Shown here piece by piece: positions 1-12,032 of a DNA stretch of 64,000 nucleotides. The notes beneath the pieces are model-generated. The model was given only the letters and a program-made list of their open reading frames with translations. It did not search any database and had not been told where the DNA came from. Both the position numbers and the translations under genes were made by a program. This DNA is from Cichorium intybus (Eukaryota > Streptophyta > Magnoliopsida > Asterales > Asteraceae). The number at the start of each line of letters is the position of its first letter. The stretch's first letter is position 1. Location: positions 62,667,854-62,731,853 of the forward strand of contig CM042011.1 in NCBI GenBank assembly GCA_023525715.1, in the 5' to 3' direction.

Positions 1-440
1 TTATCTCAGAGAACCCCATTACCGTTGCCGAATCCTCATTTGAGTAAAAGACAACATTATGCTTCACCTGGAAACTTCATCTAGGTTTTTTACTTTTAAA
101 CGGACTTCACACTTATTTAATTGGGCTTTCAAACTTGGTCCAACCACTAGTTGCACCTTAAAAAATTGTGAATTTAAGCGGTTGCCGGAAAAACTGTTCG
201 GCCGGAAAAATGGAAGAAACGGTTGGGGGAGATTGATTTATTTTTAAAAAAATAAAATAAAATGCAGTAAGGGGTATATTGGTCATTTTATCAATATTTA
301 ACAGCAAAAGTTAACTCTAACAGGGAATGACCAAAATTGTTAGTAAAAGCAAACCACAGGGGCCAATATATGGGATTTTCTATTTTTTGACCAATGTGAA
401 AACTGGCCCAAACCATAGGGACCAAAACTGTAATTTACTC
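1..440. mobile_element. Mutator-like element, right terminal region (left part outside window)
   Basis: Read from 440 leftwards on the minus strand, the sequence starts GAGTAAATTACAGTTTTGGT and contains repeated GGTCCCTGTGGTTT-type blocks, then a GTTAAC..CTGTTAAAT block and a run ending TATACCCC. The same block order is seen in both long terminal repeats of the element at 1051-7328, so this is an end of the same Mutator-like family. The other end lies upstream of the window. No transposase is visible. Family assignment is inference from the long modular terminal repeat. Confidence 0.6.
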
Positions 441-452
441 TATTATTAATTA

Positions 453-1039
453 TAGGGTTGTGTATGAGGCGGTTTGGTTCGGTTATCAATCAAAACCGAA
501 CCATAACCATTATGATCGATTAATATATTTTAGTAGCCGTTGGTTATGGTTAATATTGGTTATGGTTAATAGTTTTTATCGATTAACGGTTTTGGTTAAT
601 GGTTAATATTGGTTAACCAAAACAAACAAAAATGATATAAAAATTGAAAGTTCATTGATATAAAAAGTGAAAAAATAAGAAAGTACATTGATTTAATAAG
701 TGAAATTTAGACACACCTTCATTCGTCCTACCTTCCCAAATACTCATTTACGTTTTCTAATTTTTAGTCTTAGATTTCTTTTAAATAACTTAATTAGACT
801 TGGCTTTTATTATTTATATTCTATAATTTAAATTTTAAAATATAATTACATATAAATATATCGGTTCGGTTATATATTGGTTCGGTTATCTTATAAAACC
901 AAAACCGAACCACTTCTTATCGGTTAGCAAAAAAAAACAAACTAAACCATCGTTTTTTGAAACGACTCGGTTATTATGGTTTGGTTATATCGGTTAATTC
1001 GGTTTTGGTTCGGTTTTTCGGTTTTTATACTTACCCCTA
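453..1039. mobile_element. hAT-type non-autonomous element with 8-bp target duplication
   Basis: The ends are TAGGGTTGTGTATGAGG on the left and, in reverse complement, TAGGGGTAAGTATAAAA on the right. A perfect 8-bp direct repeat ATTAATTA flanks the element at 445-452 and 1040-1047, as expected for hAT insertion. The interior is rich in GGTTCGGTTATGGTT-like degenerate repeats at about 470-620 and 860-1020 and has no coding potential. It sits in the roughly 17-bp gap between the ends of two Mutator-like elements. Confidence 0.82.
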
Positions 1040-2186
1040 ATTAATTACCTGAGTAAGTTACAGTTTGGGTCCCTGTGGTTGATATGTTTTTACACTTTTA
1101 GCCTAAGTATTTATTTTTCACAGTTTGGTCCCTGTGGTTGGTATTTTTTGCAGTTTTGGTCCCTCCTGTCGTTACCACTTAACTTTTTTTGTTAAATGGT
1201 TGTAAATTGACTATTTTACCCCTAATTTTATTTTTAATTATATATTTAAAAGAAATCTCTCTCATATGCTTTTCAACTAAACTTTTAAGCTATGATTATC
1301 CGTTACTTTGACTAATATTTTGTTCGATCATCACCAAATACCCCCAAATTACTCAATTTTATGCTTGATTGACGTTCATTTTCTCTAAAACATTTTGTTA
1401 TGGCAATCGTCTTTCACAAGTGATTGCGTTCGACTTCAGATTTGAAGGATAAAGAAAAAGGGTTTACAGAGCAGGGTTTCTCCGAAGAATATATCATAAC
1501 ACACATTACGTTGAAGAAATGAAAAAGAAGGCGAATAAAGCTTATAAAAAGGGAAGATTATGCTGAAGAATGGTGTTTCGTCTTCAAAGATGGTGGCGAT
1601 TTAATTATTTGCGACCATAAGTGAGTTTCCACTCTATTTCAAGTAATCTTTCACACATTTGGTCCAAGAATGTGAAATGGGAGCCTTCACATTGAATGAT
1701 TTGACGTGTTTCCATATATTTACAGAATGTTTGGATGCATATTTTATTGACTCAAGGGTATATCGGCCATTTAGATTTGACAAACGAACAAACACATGAA
1801 ATCCCTTGATCAATTCTTCTAATGCATATTGATCTTTCATCAATTTCTCCATCATAATATAGTTTGTAAGAAATTTTTTTCGATGATTTTCCCTTTCTCA
1901 TGTGCTTACATTGATGAAACAATTAGTGAATTTATAATCGAAATCTGAAACAAACGAAGTTACTCTCACTTGTTCCAGGGATTATTGAAGTCATATAATC
2001 CCGAATGCACACAACTGGATAAGTCGTCTGCAAATTCCAAACGTCGATTCATATGTGATAAGCCACTCGTATCAACTTTAATTACACGTAAAAATATAAA
2101 ATAATCATATCATGCTTAACTGCACGGTCATATTCTACTTTCAGATCTGCGTAAATGCTATACTTGTGGTAGAACTTCCGATGTCA

Positions 2187-5100
2187 TGTAACACCCCAAA
2201 AAAAAATTAAAGGTTTTATAAAAACATTATGTTGAAAAATCTCGTATTTCAAAAACAGTGTTTCTTTATAAAACGAAATGTCAAGTTTTAAAACTTTTCT
2301 TATGACCTCGTGTCATGTCTTAAAAATGTGGTCCCACAACAACAATTAAGTTGTACAAATGTTTGAACTACGGGGGTTACAACTGCATATCAACTAAACC
2401 ATAGAAAGCAAGTTAGGATACAAACTTTTAACTAATCCCAATCTCCTCGGGTCATCTACTTGCTTCTATCCCTCGTGTCTAGAACCTGGGATACATGGCA
2501 TAAAATAAAATACGTAAGACGAAAACGTCTCGTGAGCTACATGGGTTTTAGACTCAAAACATTATTAAAAATGTTTTATAATCAATATCATATATTTGAT
2601 ATATTTCTTTTCAAAATCCTTTGCAAAATAAGTCATATAACTGACATTTTCTTTTCAAAAGCTTCTTTACAATCTGAGTCATATAAATGATATTTACTTC
2701 TTAAATTCTTTGCGAAAACAACTTATAGAAGTTTTGAAACTTAAACAATATAATCAGTTCAACACGATTAATACAAAATAGTTGCATATGCAATGCATGT
2801 TTCGCACACCAATGCAAAGCTCGCGGGTTCCGCACCCGCGTCTGAGGTCTAAAAGACCAGGTCACATTCGTGACAAAAGCTAACGGTTATATACCGCGTC
2901 TAGAGGTCTATAAAGACCAAGGCTTACCAAAATAGGAGAACAAGTCTACCTATAATGGTATCTAAAAGACTTCTACTTCGCGACGGGAGGTACCATCCCA
3001 GTAGAGTCTGTTGTCCCGTTACGGGGACGTGTCCGGACCTCACTGACTCATGCAATCACACTATATGCATGCATAAAAGCATTACTTATCTTTTGCACTA
3101 GAAATCATGAATGCCATGAGATGCATGTGCAATAACATAGACATTAACAAATTAAATCTTTCATAAACTTATATAAGGATCAAATCATTTAGTACATATA
3201 TCATTGTTCTTTTGAAACAGATTCATAACATTAGCACATAGTAGACTGACTACCAAAATACTCTTTCACAGGCATAGTAGGCTTGAAGCCAAAACATTCT
3301 TTCAAATCATCATATAAAACTTTTATTATCGTAACATACGTAGAACGATTTGCATATCATTTGATATTCATAAGTCATATAAAAGATTTGATAATAATTT
3401 TCCATGTACCCCATAGTGGGAAAAAGCAACATGTACTCACCTTAGTAGCTAGGTACGTCTAGTTACAGTAATCCACTTTCTCTAGCTTTTCGTTGCTTCC
3501 AAACGTCCTTCAATCTCTATTGATTCGATAAGAGATTAGAACTTATTAGACAACTAAATAAACAACATGTTTCTAAACAATCTCAAACTACTTCCAAACA
3601 CTATCTAAGTCAATTCAAATGGCTAGGTATGACTCTTAAGGCAAAATAACCCTTTTGGACAAATTTACCCTTTTGTCCCATTTTGACTAAAAATGATATC
3701 TTCCGAGTTCTAATAGATTATTTTGATGATATTCATACTTTTACCTCTTTATAAGTTCATTTCAATGGTTAAGGGTCAAAACATATTTTATTTTTTCTCG
3801 TTTATGCCCTTTTTGGCAAAAATTCAACGAATAAAGTTTCTAAAAATAGAAACCATTGAAAAGTATATTATTTTGACGTTAATTCGTCCCCAACACTTCA
3901 TATATGTCACTTCAATTAAATATTAAGTTCACTTTGTGCTATTCCAGTACATACCAAAAATTGTATCAAATGGTTGGAATTCAATGTTCGATTCCAATTC
4001 CAATAGACACTAGAAAATTTCCACCAAAAATACACTAACCACGCACAAAATACTTGATCTTGGAATTATAATGTTTCAATATATATCATTTCAATGTAAT
4101 TCTTCGGTTTTGACTAAAAAAATCAACAGCAATTCATATGGTATTGTTTTCATCAAAATTCCTCTTTGTACCAAATGTGCTTAAAACCTTCCAACTAATC
4201 TTTAACATGACATCCACAATTTCAAATTAAACCCAATATATAGAATTTATGGTGTTCTTGATTCTTGAAGCTATTAACTCTCATGTACACACCATCATCT
4301 AAGTCAAACAATCAAAATAATTGCATTTATATGTGTTTCTTAAAACCACAACTTGTTAGAAACCAAAACCAACTCCAACTTCAACATACATCGAGATATT
4401 TCGTACTCAATAGTTTAGGGTTCCCAAGATCAGCTTTTACCTTTCAGTTCTTTGGCTATAATCTGAAATAATGGACGTGTTCTTGACCATATCAGTGAAG
4501 ATCATGCCTGTAAGAAAACCTCATCAGAAATCAATTGACAAACTAGATATGCATCATTGATTTCTACAACTTTTAGATTTTCTTAGACCAATCATCAAAA
4601 GCTTACCTTAAATCTGACGCACAACTCAAAGCTATGAAATTCAGGGCTGTTGGTTGCAAGAAATCGGGTCAAAGTACCAATCTCCACCCTTGTTGACCGC
4701 CGTCGACCACCACTGGCCGGCTAAAGCATTCCCGGCGGCTTGTTGGCGCCTTTGGATTCCATTCAGCACCACCCGTCTTCTTTTTGTCTCCAACGACTAC
4801 TGTACCCGGGATCCACAAGGGTACTCTTCTGCCTCCCACAGTCGGCCACCACACACTCACCGCCGCCATTCCTGCCGCCTCTGGCGGCCTGCTTCCGGTG
4901 ATCTCCTCCGGTAGAGCATGTTGCTGTCTGCTCCCTTTGGGTTTATGACTCGTGATGGCAGCAACCATCGTTTCCGTCAGTCGGTAACAGGTCCGGCGAC
5001 CCATCAGCGACTGTCTCTCCATCTCTATTCATCTCTCCGTCGACCCTGCAATTTATCTGTCTCTCTTCTCTTTTCTCGCGGCTGTATGTGAACACGCACA

Positions 5101-6886
5101 CGACAAACAACCGGCCACAGGAACAGATTGCAGCCCTAATCGAGCATTAGTCTTCGTGAATCAGATGCTAGGGTGCGATGAGAATGATTCCCTCATTTCA
5201 GCCCCTTACCGAGCCTTCCTTCACTCGTTGTCTCTTCTTTCTCGTCTGAATCTCTCTCTACAAATCCCTCGATCTCCCTCTTTGATTCATCTCTTTCTCT
5301 CATTCAATTTCGTCCGACTCTCTTGATTACCTGGTCAAATACGCACACACAAGAGTGTGTGTGTCTTTAATTTTAACGAATGTATGAAATCCTTGGTTTA
5401 ATCTCGATTTTTTAAGGTAAATTGCATAAAAGTCACTAACTTTTTCAATTTTCTCGATTTTGACACTGTATTTTTAGTTTTTGCAATTAAGTCATTATGT
5501 TTTCAGAAAATTGCAATTAAGTCATTATGTTTTCCAAAAAGTTGCGAAAATGACCATATGACAGGATGGCAACAGGTTACCAGGTCATATGGTCAAATTT
5601 GCAATTTTTCAGAAAACATAATGACTTAATAGCAAAAATAAAATATAGTGTCAAAATCGAAAATTTTGAAAAAGTTAGCGAATTTTATGCAATTTACCCT
5701 ATGCAATTTATATAACTTAATCACTTTACATGCCCCATACGTGTCCAAAAAAATAAATTTGTTGTTACCTTTTTTTTCCATTTAAAGTAATCAAATTTAT
5801 TGTCCTAAAATGGAATTTCAAAAAGATTTTGGAAAACATAATGGAAAAAAGGGTAAATTTATTGTCATAAAAGTCCTAAATCTTTATTTTAAATGGAAAA
5901 AAGGACTTTTAGGACAATAAATTTGATTACTTTAAATGGAAAAAAAGGTAACAACAAATTTATTTTTTTGGACACGTATGAGGCATGTAAAGTGATTAAG
6001 TTATATAAATTGCATATGGTAAATTGCATAAAATTCGTTAACTTTTTCAAATTTTTCGATTTTGACACTATGTTTTATTTTTGCTATTAAGTCATTATGT
6101 TTTCTAAAAAATTGCAAATTTGACCATATGACCTGGTAACCTGTTGCCATCCTGTCATATGGTCATTTTCGCAACTTTTTGGAAAACATAATGACTTAAT
6201 TGCAATTTTCTGAAAACATAATGACTTAATTGCAAAAACTAAAAATACAGTGTCAAAATCGAGAAAATTGGAAAAGTTAGTGACTTTTATGCAATTTACC
6301 CATTTTTTTATTATACGCACACAGAAAAAGACGCAATACCGGGTTCTGTAGCTGGGTTTTGATCTGGTCAAGTTTGGGAGAAATGACCAACCTACCCCTG
6401 GAACATGACTTGGTAAAAATTTCAAACATTTGCACTTAGATTTTTCTTGATTTTTACGCCGTTATAACTCTAACATGTGATATTCAAATTTCACAAACCG
6501 TATACCTTTAGAAAGGTGAGGATGAGCTTAACAACTTTCCCCTACTGAATTAAGTCGGAATCAAATCAGATTTTTCCCTATCAACCCTTGAATATGACTC
6601 TTTGGCCATTTTTGTCACTTTTGAGTCATTTTAAAACCTTCATAACTTCTTCGTTATAAGTCCAAATGGCCCGAATCGTTTTCCTATATTTTTATTATCT
6701 CAAATATTACCAAAGTCTCTTTGATGGCTTTTTCTCAATTCCTTTTATAATTTGAGATATTGATTTTTTTTAGAGATTATTTAATAAAGTTTTCACTTTT
6801 GGTCCTTTATTTCCATTTTTGCCCTTTTATTATACATTTAGGTGACTAATTATAACTTATACACGTAAGACTTTTTGGTTGTCACA
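2187..6886 (+). mobile_element. Solo LTR, gypsy-like, 4.7 kb including a nested foldback element
   Basis: It starts TGTAACACCCC and ends GTTGTCACA, giving TG..CA termini. A perfect 5-bp duplication TGTCA flanks it at 2182-2186 and 6887-6891. The start and the early block around 2510-2560 (a GTGAGCTACATGGG phrase) resemble the solo LTR at 58109-60663, so both probably belong to related gypsy-type families. No internal coding region or second LTR is present, which suggests LTR-LTR recombination. Without the nested foldback the LTR is about 3.8 kb, long even for gypsy elements. Open frames inside, such as 4654-4914 and 4669-5022, overlap each other and are not supported as genes. Confidence 0.75.
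5415..6301. mobile_element. Large foldback element built of two palindromic halves
   Basis: The left end GGTAAATTGCATAAAAGTCA is mirrored by TGACTTTTATGCAATTTACC at the right end. The two arms, about 390-400 bp each, are near-perfect inverted repeats around a loop at about 5812-5907. Each arm is itself palindromic: 5415-5698 and 6019-6301 both begin and end with GGTAAATTGCATAAAA-type sequence, with an ATGACCATATGACAGGATGG block near the middle. AT-rich flanks (ATTTTTTAA and ATTTTTTTA) could be an imperfect ~9-bp duplication. No coding potential. Confidence 0.72.
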
Positions 6887-7328
6887 TGTCAATTGTTATG
6901 GCTGTCCAAAAGGTGTATGCATATGCTGTATAAAATCTGGAGATTCTATTCACGTGAAAGGGAAGAAAGTTTTAACATAAAAGAATGTTAATATAAGCAT
7001 TGATATGTTTCGTAGTTAATTTACTACACAAGAGTGTGATGTGCAGTTTGACTTCTCCTTTCTTATGTTCACTTTATTTCGGATAATAGGCTTGATTATG
7101 ACACAATGCACTGTGAGAGAGATATTTCTATTAAATATATAATTAAAAAATAAAATTAAGGGTAAAATAGTCAATTTACAACCATTTAACAGAAAATTTT
7201 AAATGGTAACGGCAGGAGGGACTAAATCTGCAAAAAAATCCCAACCACAAGACAAAACTGTGAAAAAAATACTTGGACTAAAAATGTAAAAATATGCCAA
7301 CCACAAGGACCAAAACTGTAATTTACTC

Positions 7329-7651
7329 TGATCACCATTTTGGATTATATTTATATAGCTTTTTAATTTTCATACAACTTTTTTGATTTTTTTTTTCATT
7401 TGGTTTAACTACTTAAAAGATCTTTTTTTTCTAGTTTAATGATTGAGTTTTTTTATTCTGTAGGATTTTTCCGATAATGAATAGAAAAAAACCATCAAAA
7501 GAATATTTTTCGGTTAAAGTTTTTTTTTTAATTTCAAAGTTTAAATGGTTAAAACATAAAAAAAGATTCTTAGGGTAGTTAGACCAAACAAATTTCAAAC
7601 CATAGTGGTATCAAGTACAATCTAGGCAACGTACTTTGTAACTTGTAAACA
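7329..7651. other. Intergenic, no recognised feature
   Basis: AT-rich sequence with T-runs between two Mutator-type ends. No gene, clear repeat or RNA is seen. Confidence 0.5.
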
Positions 7652-8241
7652 TGATGAAATTACGTTTTGGTCCTTGAGTATAACTGAGTTTTCAAATTTT
7701 GGCCCCTAAATAGTTCTCTTATTATTTGAGGTTTTTGGTCTCTTTATCAAGTAAAAGACTATATTTTTGTCACTTAAATTGCATAAATTGGCTATACTTA
7801 AGGATTAAAAATGTTACAAGGACCTCAAATAAGGACCCAAATTGCGAAAAAACTTTTTGGGACTAAAATTGCAAAACTCACTATACTCAGGGACAAAAAA
7901 ACATTACAAGAACTTCAAACAAAAAATTGCAATAACCAGGTAAATTTAGGGACCAAAAAGAGATATCTTACTTGGAAGGACCAAAAATGATACACGAACC
8001 TCAAATCAAGACCAATATTGAAAAAAAAAAGTAATACATAAATAAACCTATTTGGGACCAAAATTGCAACCAAAAACAGTTATCCTAGGGAACAGAAATA
8101 GTGATTTTTGGATTAGAGACCAAAAATGTTGCAAAAATAAGATATACTAGGGACCAAAAATTTTACAAATATAATCTACACTTGGGGACCAAAAATGTTG
8201 CAAAAATAAGTTATATTAGGCCCCAAAAATGTAATTTACTC
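7652..8241. mobile_element. Short Mutator-type derivative with degenerate minisatellite
   Basis: The right end, read on the minus strand from 8241, is GAGTAAATTACATTTTTGGG, and the left end near 7652 is GAAATTACGTTTTGGTCC. Both resemble the termini of the Mutator-like elements at 1-440 and 1051-7328. The interior is a degenerate ~40-60-bp repeat built around GGGACCAAAATTGCAA and GACCAAAAATGTTGCAAAAA phrases. No target duplication was found. The left boundary is approximate. Confidence 0.45.
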
Positions 8242-9134
8242 TATAATCTATCATTCATAACTTTCATGCAGACTCGACGTATAACTTATCTTTATGATGT
8301 TATCAATAGTCCTGGATATTTGTTTACCGACAAAATAATGTACGTGGGTTATATGACATCCTTCTTAACTACAGGTAATATCTTATTATTTTTTCCTACT
8401 TAATATTATTTTTATATGTCATGGATCTGTATTTTTTTTGTTTTCAGGTTTCTTTTACCATCTTTTAATACTTTAGATGTCCCTCTACATTATTCACCCC
8501 TACCATTTGAAAATTCTGTTGTTTCTCACCCAATGTTTGTGTAAAATTTCACAGCAGTTGATGTAGTGACACATTATCTTTTTAAATGTTTTTGGCTCAT
8601 GAATTCTTAGGTTTATGTTGTTTTTGTTTATAGATTGTTTATCAACTATTTATGTGGTATTTGCTAAATCTAGATTTTAGGCGTAGACTCTTTAAGTGGA
8701 TGGTAATAAATTATCATCAAACCAAATGCACAAAATTACCATTTATTATTTTTAAATATAGATGAACAAAAAATCTAAAGTGAAATTAATCCTGTATTAA
8801 ATTATGTAATATACATTCTAATGGTAACTTATATAACGTAATAGCTAAAGTTTGTTTGCCAACTGTTTATGTAACCTTTGTTTATCAACTATCAAGAATC
8901 TCCCATTTTCTTTTTAATAAATTATTATAAAAATTAAAACTAATCATTTTATAATAAGTTTTTGAAACAATAAAAGTCAAAATACATTTTTATTTGCATC
9001 AAACGATAAAATTAAATTATATGGGAATATGAGATAAAAGTTGATCTCATAATTTCACAAAAGACAGATTTAAATAAAAGTTAATATAAAATATTGATCT
9101 CATAAAATAATAATAATACCATTTCAAAAAAATT
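8242..9134. other. AT-rich intergenic, possible isolated exon-like piece
   Basis: Mostly AT-rich without recognised features. A short open stretch at about 8270-8374 on the plus strand (around MQTRRITYLYDVINSPGYLF) is bounded by a CAG before and CAG|GTAATA after, so it could be a captured or orphan exon. No protein family was recognised. It could equally be chance. Confidence 0.3.
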
Positions 9135-9395
9135 GTGAATATAGTTGTAAGTTTCTTTAAAAAGAGATGTAAAGTGACACAAGAGAAGGAAGGAAGGTGG
9201 TGTGTAGGGTGGGATTTGGATGAGGGTCTTATGACTTTTAGCGATGCACGGTCATCTATGGGTGTACGTCGCCACGTTGTTGGTACTACACCAACTGATG
9301 GTTTCTCAAAAACGACGTTTGTGCTTGAAAAGAACGCCGATTCTATCGAAACCGCTACCAATAACCTCGACCACGAGTCCATGACCCACATGGGT

Positions 9396-9530
9396 AGGCG
9401 GGCATGCGTACAGGCGGGTGTCTGTGTGGGCGGGTGTTCGTGCGCATGCGGGCAGGTGCGCGGGAGGGCGTGCGTGTACGCGGGCAGGCTGCCGGTCGAT
9501 CATGCGTGTGTGCATGTGGTTGGCGGGCGT
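9396..9530 (+). repeat. G-rich low-complexity stretch
   Basis: A run of GGGCGGGTG, GCGCATGCGGG and GCGTGCGTG phrases in an otherwise AT-rich region. Several G3 runs lie close together on the plus strand. Two opposing open frames across it (9135-9551 plus, 9306-9617 minus) have low-complexity Cys/Gly/Arg or His/Pro composition and are not supported as genes. It lies upstream of a Helitron 3' end at 10144 and may be part of that element. Confidence 0.6.
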
Positions 9531-10111
9531 GCAAATCGCTGTATTTTTTAGATTATATAATGTGTTCAAATGCAAACATGCCATTTTATAAGTTTTTCCA
9601 AAAAGAAGATATGCCAATTTATTTTGCCAGATATTTTATCCGATATTTTTAAAACACATTGAATTGAACTTGAAAGTCTGTGTTAATTTACTAATAATTT
9701 CTAATGTGTTTTTGTTGGGACGGTCAATAATATTCTGTGAAAAGCTGTTTGTACCTAATTTGTGTTTGTTGGTTGTGTTTTGAAGATTGAATACAAATGT
9801 TTCCATGTTTGCAATTGTGATTTTAAAGTGTACAACACATAATACTTTAAACCACATGCAAACTCATTCTATTACGAAGTTTACTTTGACATTTCTAAAC
9901 ATACTCTCGTTATAGTAAACAAAATAAAAGTATAATGCTATCATTGAAAAAATATAAAATATTCGTGTCGATAACATATGTGAAAGTGATTAACTCACCT
10001 GTTGATGATGGTTAATATGTATTAAGAAAGTCTATTGAGAAATATATTGTGTATCCACTACCAGACAATTGTATGAAGTAAACGATGTTATATTGATTTT
10101 TACTCGATCGT

Positions 10112-10144
10112 TGTTACCCCGCCTAAGGACGGGTAAAACACTAG
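10112..10144 (+). mobile_element. Helitron 3' terminus
   Basis: An imperfect hairpin TACCCCGCCTAAGGACGGGTA is followed by AAAACACTAG and then T, the arrangement of a Helitron 3' end (hairpin, short spacer, CTRR, insertion before T). The 5' end could not be placed, so the element could include the G-rich stretch at 9396-9530. The assignment rests on this terminus alone. Confidence 0.5.
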
Positions 10145-10264
10145 TTATGGAAGGTTGAGAATCAAATTTTGTCCATTTGGGAAGTAGGTGTAGGAGTCCT
10201 AAGCAAAATTTATTTAATTTTTAAAATGTAAAACTTTAAATTATTTAATTAATAAATTATTTAG

Positions 10265-10470
10265 TTAATTAAATTTAGTAATTCAGTTCGGTCGGTTTGG
10301 TTTGAACTCCACCAAACCATAACTTAAAGCATAAACCGAATTCATAGCTCGGTTTGGTGTGAAACCAAACAGTTTTTTGAATTTGAAAATTGGTTTGATC
10401 CGAACTCGATTTTGGTCACATTAGGTTTTTGGTTTCTTTGGTTCCAAACCAAATAAGACACAACTCTAGT
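10265..10470. mobile_element. hAT-like remnant
   Basis: Read on the minus strand, the right end CTAGAGTTGTGTCTTATTTG followed by GGTTTGGAACC resembles the left end of the hAT at 453-1039 (TAGGGTTGTGTATGAGG then GGTTTGGTTCGG). Alternating GGTTTGG and CCAAACC phrases fill the piece. No matching left end or 8-bp duplication was found, so it is a fragment or a coincidence of a common composition. Confidence 0.35.
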
Positions 10471-10471
10471 C

Positions 10472-11190
10472 ATTATATATGTTATTACGATATTTACTAG
10501 AACTTGTTGTAGTTTATACTTTATAAAAACACATGTTTAGCTTAATAGTTACATATTGTTTTTGTTCCAAAATGTAACAAAACCCAATTCAAGAGTGGAT
10601 AGGATAATTTTCAAATAAGGGGAAATACAAAATCATAGACGTATCTTATATCTTATATGATTATTACTCCAATATAAATATGCTCGTAAGCTAAATAATT
10701 ACCAAACACTTCTTTGGTTATCACAAATGACAATGAAGATTTACAACCAAATACAGAGTTTGACTAACATCAAAGTATACATTACACTGAAAGAAAAATT
10801 GAAATATATGAGAAAAAATAATTGAGAATATTATTCTAATAAGGAGACTATTATAATAAGAAAATATTTAATTGAATAAGACGATATTTAAGGAAGGTAA
10901 CATTTTTAAAATATATTATAACATCCCCTTAAACTCGTAATGCTACAACAATAAGTATTAAAAGCCTATCAGACAAAAAACATAAGTGTGAGGTCGGGTG
11001 TACCTTAACCCTGCTCGGCATATTAGGCAATAAGTATTAAGATCCTATCAATCAAATCCACCTCATGATAACGAAGACTATCCACCCATTTTTTCGTTAA
11101 CGCATCGACGAACTTCACTTCTTTCTCAACACTTGCTCGGCATATGAGGCTAACCCAGCTACATTCTATCTTTTCAAAAAAGAAGAGGAG
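10472..11190. other. Intergenic, no recognised feature
   Basis: AT-rich up to about 10920. From there the sequence is more balanced and has two GCTCGGCATATNAGGC phrases (near 11012 and 11144); it is probably the decayed 3' part of the pseudogene at 11190-11872. Confidence 0.35.
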
Positions 11191-11872
11191 AAGGAGATAA
11201 ATAAGGGATACACAACAAACTTACCCTTTGCAACAACATAGAACTGCGACATCTTTCCCCAAAGCCGCCAAAAGGTACTCATCTGCTTGCTCAGGGAAGT
11301 CATCCTCTACCACCTTAAAACACCTCAAACCTTAACAACCCACTCATTATCAGAATAAAAAATGAATGTCTAATAGAGACCGACTCCATACAAAGGTATA
11401 TCGCACCCACTTCATCAACATTAACCCAAAAAAGCCGACTCACCCAATTCTTCAGATAATTCTTCAGCTCTGTCACCAAAGTATGATTGTACTTCTAATC
11501 ACAGAACGTATAGTTCTCATCGGGCGATGCTGAGGCAAAACAGAAAAAGTGACGGAGCACCCAAACGTTAAACGTTATCGCATTCGCCTTGCAGAGCATT
11601 TCGAAAACAACGAGTTTGTTCACACCATTGAGAAATAACTAATTAATATGCACTTTATGATGATCCAACACCTTATGGATGAAATCAGATGTCGACAAGC
11701 GGTAACCGGCACCGAAATGCTTCACGTAAACATCGATCTTCCTTTCCGATGAAAATGAAAAAACAACATCGTCACTAGGAAACTCAACGTCGTCCTCTAG
11801 ATGGAAACCATATTGATCGTTCAAGGTGGTGAACTGCTCGGTGATAGGAATGACACTGATCGAAGAACTCAT
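11190..11872 (-). pseudogene. Decayed plant 'putative gypsy type transposon' domain protein
   Basis: The minus-strand frame from 11872 begins MSSSISVIPITEQFTTLNDQ and continues through a YGFHLEDDVEFPSDD segment and AGYRLSTSDFIHKVLDHH. It is stopped at 11639 but continues in the same sense as LFLNGVNKLVVFEMLCKANA, WVLRHFFCFASASPDENYTF and LVTELKNYLKNWVSRLFWVN before further stops. The order (an acidic N-terminus, a GYRL..S.F motif, an N..NK...FEMLC.AN motif, then a W..RHFF motif) matches, as I recall it, the plant-specific domain annotated 'putative gypsy type transposon'. Stops at several places show it is broken. A GTAAG donor-like site near 11226 hints at an original intron. It is not a host gene of known function. 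Confidence 0.55.
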
Positions 11873-12032
11873 GGCTGATAAACAAAGAGGGTAGAAAATA
11901 TTTTACAAGAGGAAGAAAATCATAGAAGTAGAAAAGTATAAAAAAGACGAAAACCCAAAAGAATATAAAGGGGCTAATAGTAACTAACACCACCCCATGA
12001 AAATTGTCATGTTGCAGAACTAAAATGACAGG

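Larger units (their letters stand above)
1051..7328. mobile_element. Long-TIR Mutator-like element, non-autonomous, with nested insertions
   Basis: The first ~215 bp (from GAGTAAGTTACAG at 1051) match the reverse complement of the last ~215 bp (ending CTGTAATTTACTC at 7328) with scattered mismatches. Both include the blocks GTTAAATGGTTGTAAATTG and ACTATTTTACCC. Long terminal inverted repeats of this kind are typical of plant Mutator-like elements. The flanks TAATTACCT and TGATCACCA are at most a decayed 9-bp duplication (6 of 9 match). No transposase is visible inside. A small minus-strand ORF at 1634-1855 (73 aa) is not recognised. About 4.7 kb of the interior is a later solo LTR insertion. 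Confidence 0.72.

Noticed and set aside
4654..5022. Overlapping 86-aa plus and 117-aa minus ORFs in a GC-richer patch
   Set aside because: No recognised domain, opposite-strand overlap, and the location within a solo LTR.
9047..9652. Four overlapping ORFs around 9.0-9.65 kb
   Set aside because: They overlap on both strands and depend on a G-rich low-complexity block. No motif was recognised.
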